A DNA stretch of 15,117 nt from an uncultured Bacteroidales bacterium (GTDB lineage: Bacteria; Bacteroidota; Bacteroidia; Bacteroidales; Tenuifilaceae): contig CALGIR010000157.1 of assembly GCA_937915475.1 (NCBI GenBank), positions 1 through 15,117 on the forward strand, in the 5' to 3' direction. The number at the start of each line of letters is the position of its first letter. The stretch's first letter is position 1. Below, piece by piece: positions 13,897-15,117 of this stretch. Below the pieces are notes generated by a model, which was given only the letters and a program-made list of their open reading frames with translations, was not told where the DNA came from and did not search any database. A program made the translations under genes and the position numbers.

Positions 13897-15117
13897 TTAT
13901 CCTTTACCCACAATAGCCTCAACCTCCTCAACGGTTATGGGAATTCGTTTTGAGCCAAGCAGGCGACAACCTTTTTCGGTTATAAGCACATCGTCCTCAA
14001 GGCGAATACCGCCAAAGCCAATATATTCTTCGGCTTTATCGTAGTTAATAAACGAGCTGTTAATCTGTTCGTCTTTCCACTTTTTAATTAGCGCAGGAAC
14101 AAAGTAGATACCAGGTTCAACGGTTAACACAAAACCGGTTTGTAAGCGACGACCAAGCCTAAGGAATGCTGTTCCAAACTGATCGATGCGTGAAATTTCA
14201 TCATCGTAACCAACGTAATCCTCACCCAAATCCTCCATATCGTGAACATCCATTCCCAACATGTGACCTAGTCCGTGGGGGAAGAACATGGCATGAGCGC
14301 CGTTGGCCACTGCCTCATCAACATTACCTTTCATAATACCAAGATCTTTTAAACCAGCGGTAATCACTTTGGCAGCCTCTAGGTGTATGCTTTGGTAGGT
14401 AACACCAGGTTTGCACAGTTCAATGGACTTGTTTATGGCGTTAAGCACAATGTTGTAAACATCCTTTTGCTTATCGGTAAACTTTCCATTAACGGGGAAT
14501 GCTCTGGTAAAATCGGAGGCATAGTGCGATCCAATTTCGGCGCCCGCATCGGTTAGTAGCATACGACCCGAGGTTAATACTTGGGAGTGATCGTGATTGT
14601 GAAGTGTTTCGCCATTCTGCGATAGGATAATGGGGAAGGAGGGCATATACCCTTTTCCTATGGCTACGCCTTCAACCGCACCAACCAACTCTTGTTCGGT
14701 TATGCCAGGTTTTGCTAGGCGCATATTGGTGGTGTGCATAAGGTAACCCACATCGGCAGCTTTATCGAGCTCGGCAATCTCCTCAGGTGCTTTAATCGAC
14801 CTAAGGGCGACAACAGCCTTAATAAGATCAACAGAGGCATACTTACCAATTAGCGAAGGATGAACACCGATTAGCCTTTCGAGCATAATAATATTCTCCG
14901 ATCGATACTGAGGTAAGAAATGGATTCTACGTCCGCTGCGAATGGCACGCTGAAGCGTTGATGCCAATTCCTTCATGGGTTTGGTGCAGGGGATTCCAAC
15001 TTTTTGACCCAACTCGCTAACGGTGGTTTGGGGTCCCATCCATATTATATCGTCCAGCTCAAAATCGTTACCGTATAGGCTATCTTTGCCTTCCTCAATA
15101 TCAATAATACCCCCAAA
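13897..15117 (-). CDS. Xaa-Pro aminopeptidase (aminopeptidase P, M24B), N-terminus cut by window edge
   Basis: The frame stays open from the stop at 13897 to the right edge, 406 residues; it reads IIDIEEGKDSLYGNDFELDD upstream of the Met at 15039, so that Met is internal and the real start is outside. The enzyme removes N-terminal residues preceding proline, using two metal ions. The pita-bread fold ligands are present: Asp in LLTDAGAE and in SDFTRAF, His in FFPHGLGHMLGMDVHD, Glu in TVEPGIYF and Glu in GIRLEDDVLI. The visible N-terminal part (to about PQYRSENIIMLERL) belongs to the AMP_N domain that makes the active site specific for Xaa-Pro. Probably some 50-60 residues are missing. A terminator follows the gene. 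The family is usually cytoplasmic; no export signal can be judged because the start is missing. Confidence 0.95.
   Translation of the reverse strand, partial: FGGIIDIEEGKDSLYGNDFELDDIIWMGPQTTVSELGQKVGIPCTKPMKELASTLQRAIRSGRRIHFLPQYRSENIIMLERLIGVHPSLIGKYASVDLIKAVVALRSIKAPEEIAELDKAADVGYLMHTTNMRLAKPGITEQELVGAVEGVAIGKGYMPSFPIILSQNGETLHNHDHSQVLTSGRMLLTDAGAEIGSHYASDFTRAFPVNGKFTDKQKDVYNIVLNAINKSIELCKPGVTYQSIHLEAAKVITAGLKDLGIMKGNVDEAVANGAHAMFFPHGLGHMLGMDVHDMEDLGEDYVGYDDEISRIDQFGTAFLRLGRRLQTGFVLTVEPGIYFVPALIKKWKDEQINSSFINYDKAEEYIGFGGIRLEDDVLITEKGCRLLGSKRIPITVEEVEAIVGKG

Noticed and set aside
13716..13916. 66-codon open frame on the plus strand
   Set aside because: Its residues come from TCACTCTTCACT-type simple sequence and it runs through the terminator into the aminopeptidase gene.

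Overview
The window reads as a chromosomal segment of a member of the Bacteroidota, probably Bacteroidales or a close relative. Supporting signs are AT-rich coding DNA, TAnnTTTG-type -7 promoter elements, almost no Shine-Dalgarno signals, a DUF4292 lipoprotein, a cyclophilin lipoprotein with a long internal insertion, a Crp/Fnr protein of the common Bacteroidota type, and the gene order wzx-like / dut / TPR lipoprotein / DUF4292 / EnvC-like, which I recall from Bacteroides and relatives. The genus cannot be named from the sequence alone.

Left part (1-7826, all minus strand): a probable six-gene envelope operon read from right to left. It holds a patatin-like phospholipase with an outer-membrane barrel, a Wzx/MATE-type flippase, dUTPase (dut), a TPR lipoprotein, a DUF4292 lipoprotein that looks LolB-like, and an EnvC-like murein hydrolase activator cut by the left edge. 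Genes overlap by 11-14 bases or abut, except for one 330-base gap after dut (3291-3620) that carries a dispersed-repeat hairpin, an imperfect direct repeat and a doubtful small ORF.

Centre (7827-10523): a compact divergent promoter region with a perfect 17-bp palindrome, then on the plus strand a cyclophilin lipoprotein, pheS and a Crp/Fnr-family regulator. The regulator converges on ruvB and their stop codons interlock in one CTAG.

Right part (10520-15117): ruvB and nadA on the minus strand, each with its own candidate promoter; an AT-rich spacer full of AACA/TGTT motifs and small palindromes; a region of about 660 bases (13185-13850) made of several dispersed or degenerate repeat types with no credible gene; then a terminator and an M24B aminopeptidase P on the minus strand, whose N-terminus is cut by the right edge.

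Most genes are housekeeping genes (translation, repair, NAD synthesis, nucleotide hygiene, envelope). I see no defence system, CRISPR array, prophage, transposase, rRNA or tRNA, and no convincing undescribed multi-gene system. The best leads are the mosaic repeat region, the operator-like palindrome between the divergent promoters, and the possible outer-membrane lipoprotein role of the TPR/DUF4292 pair.
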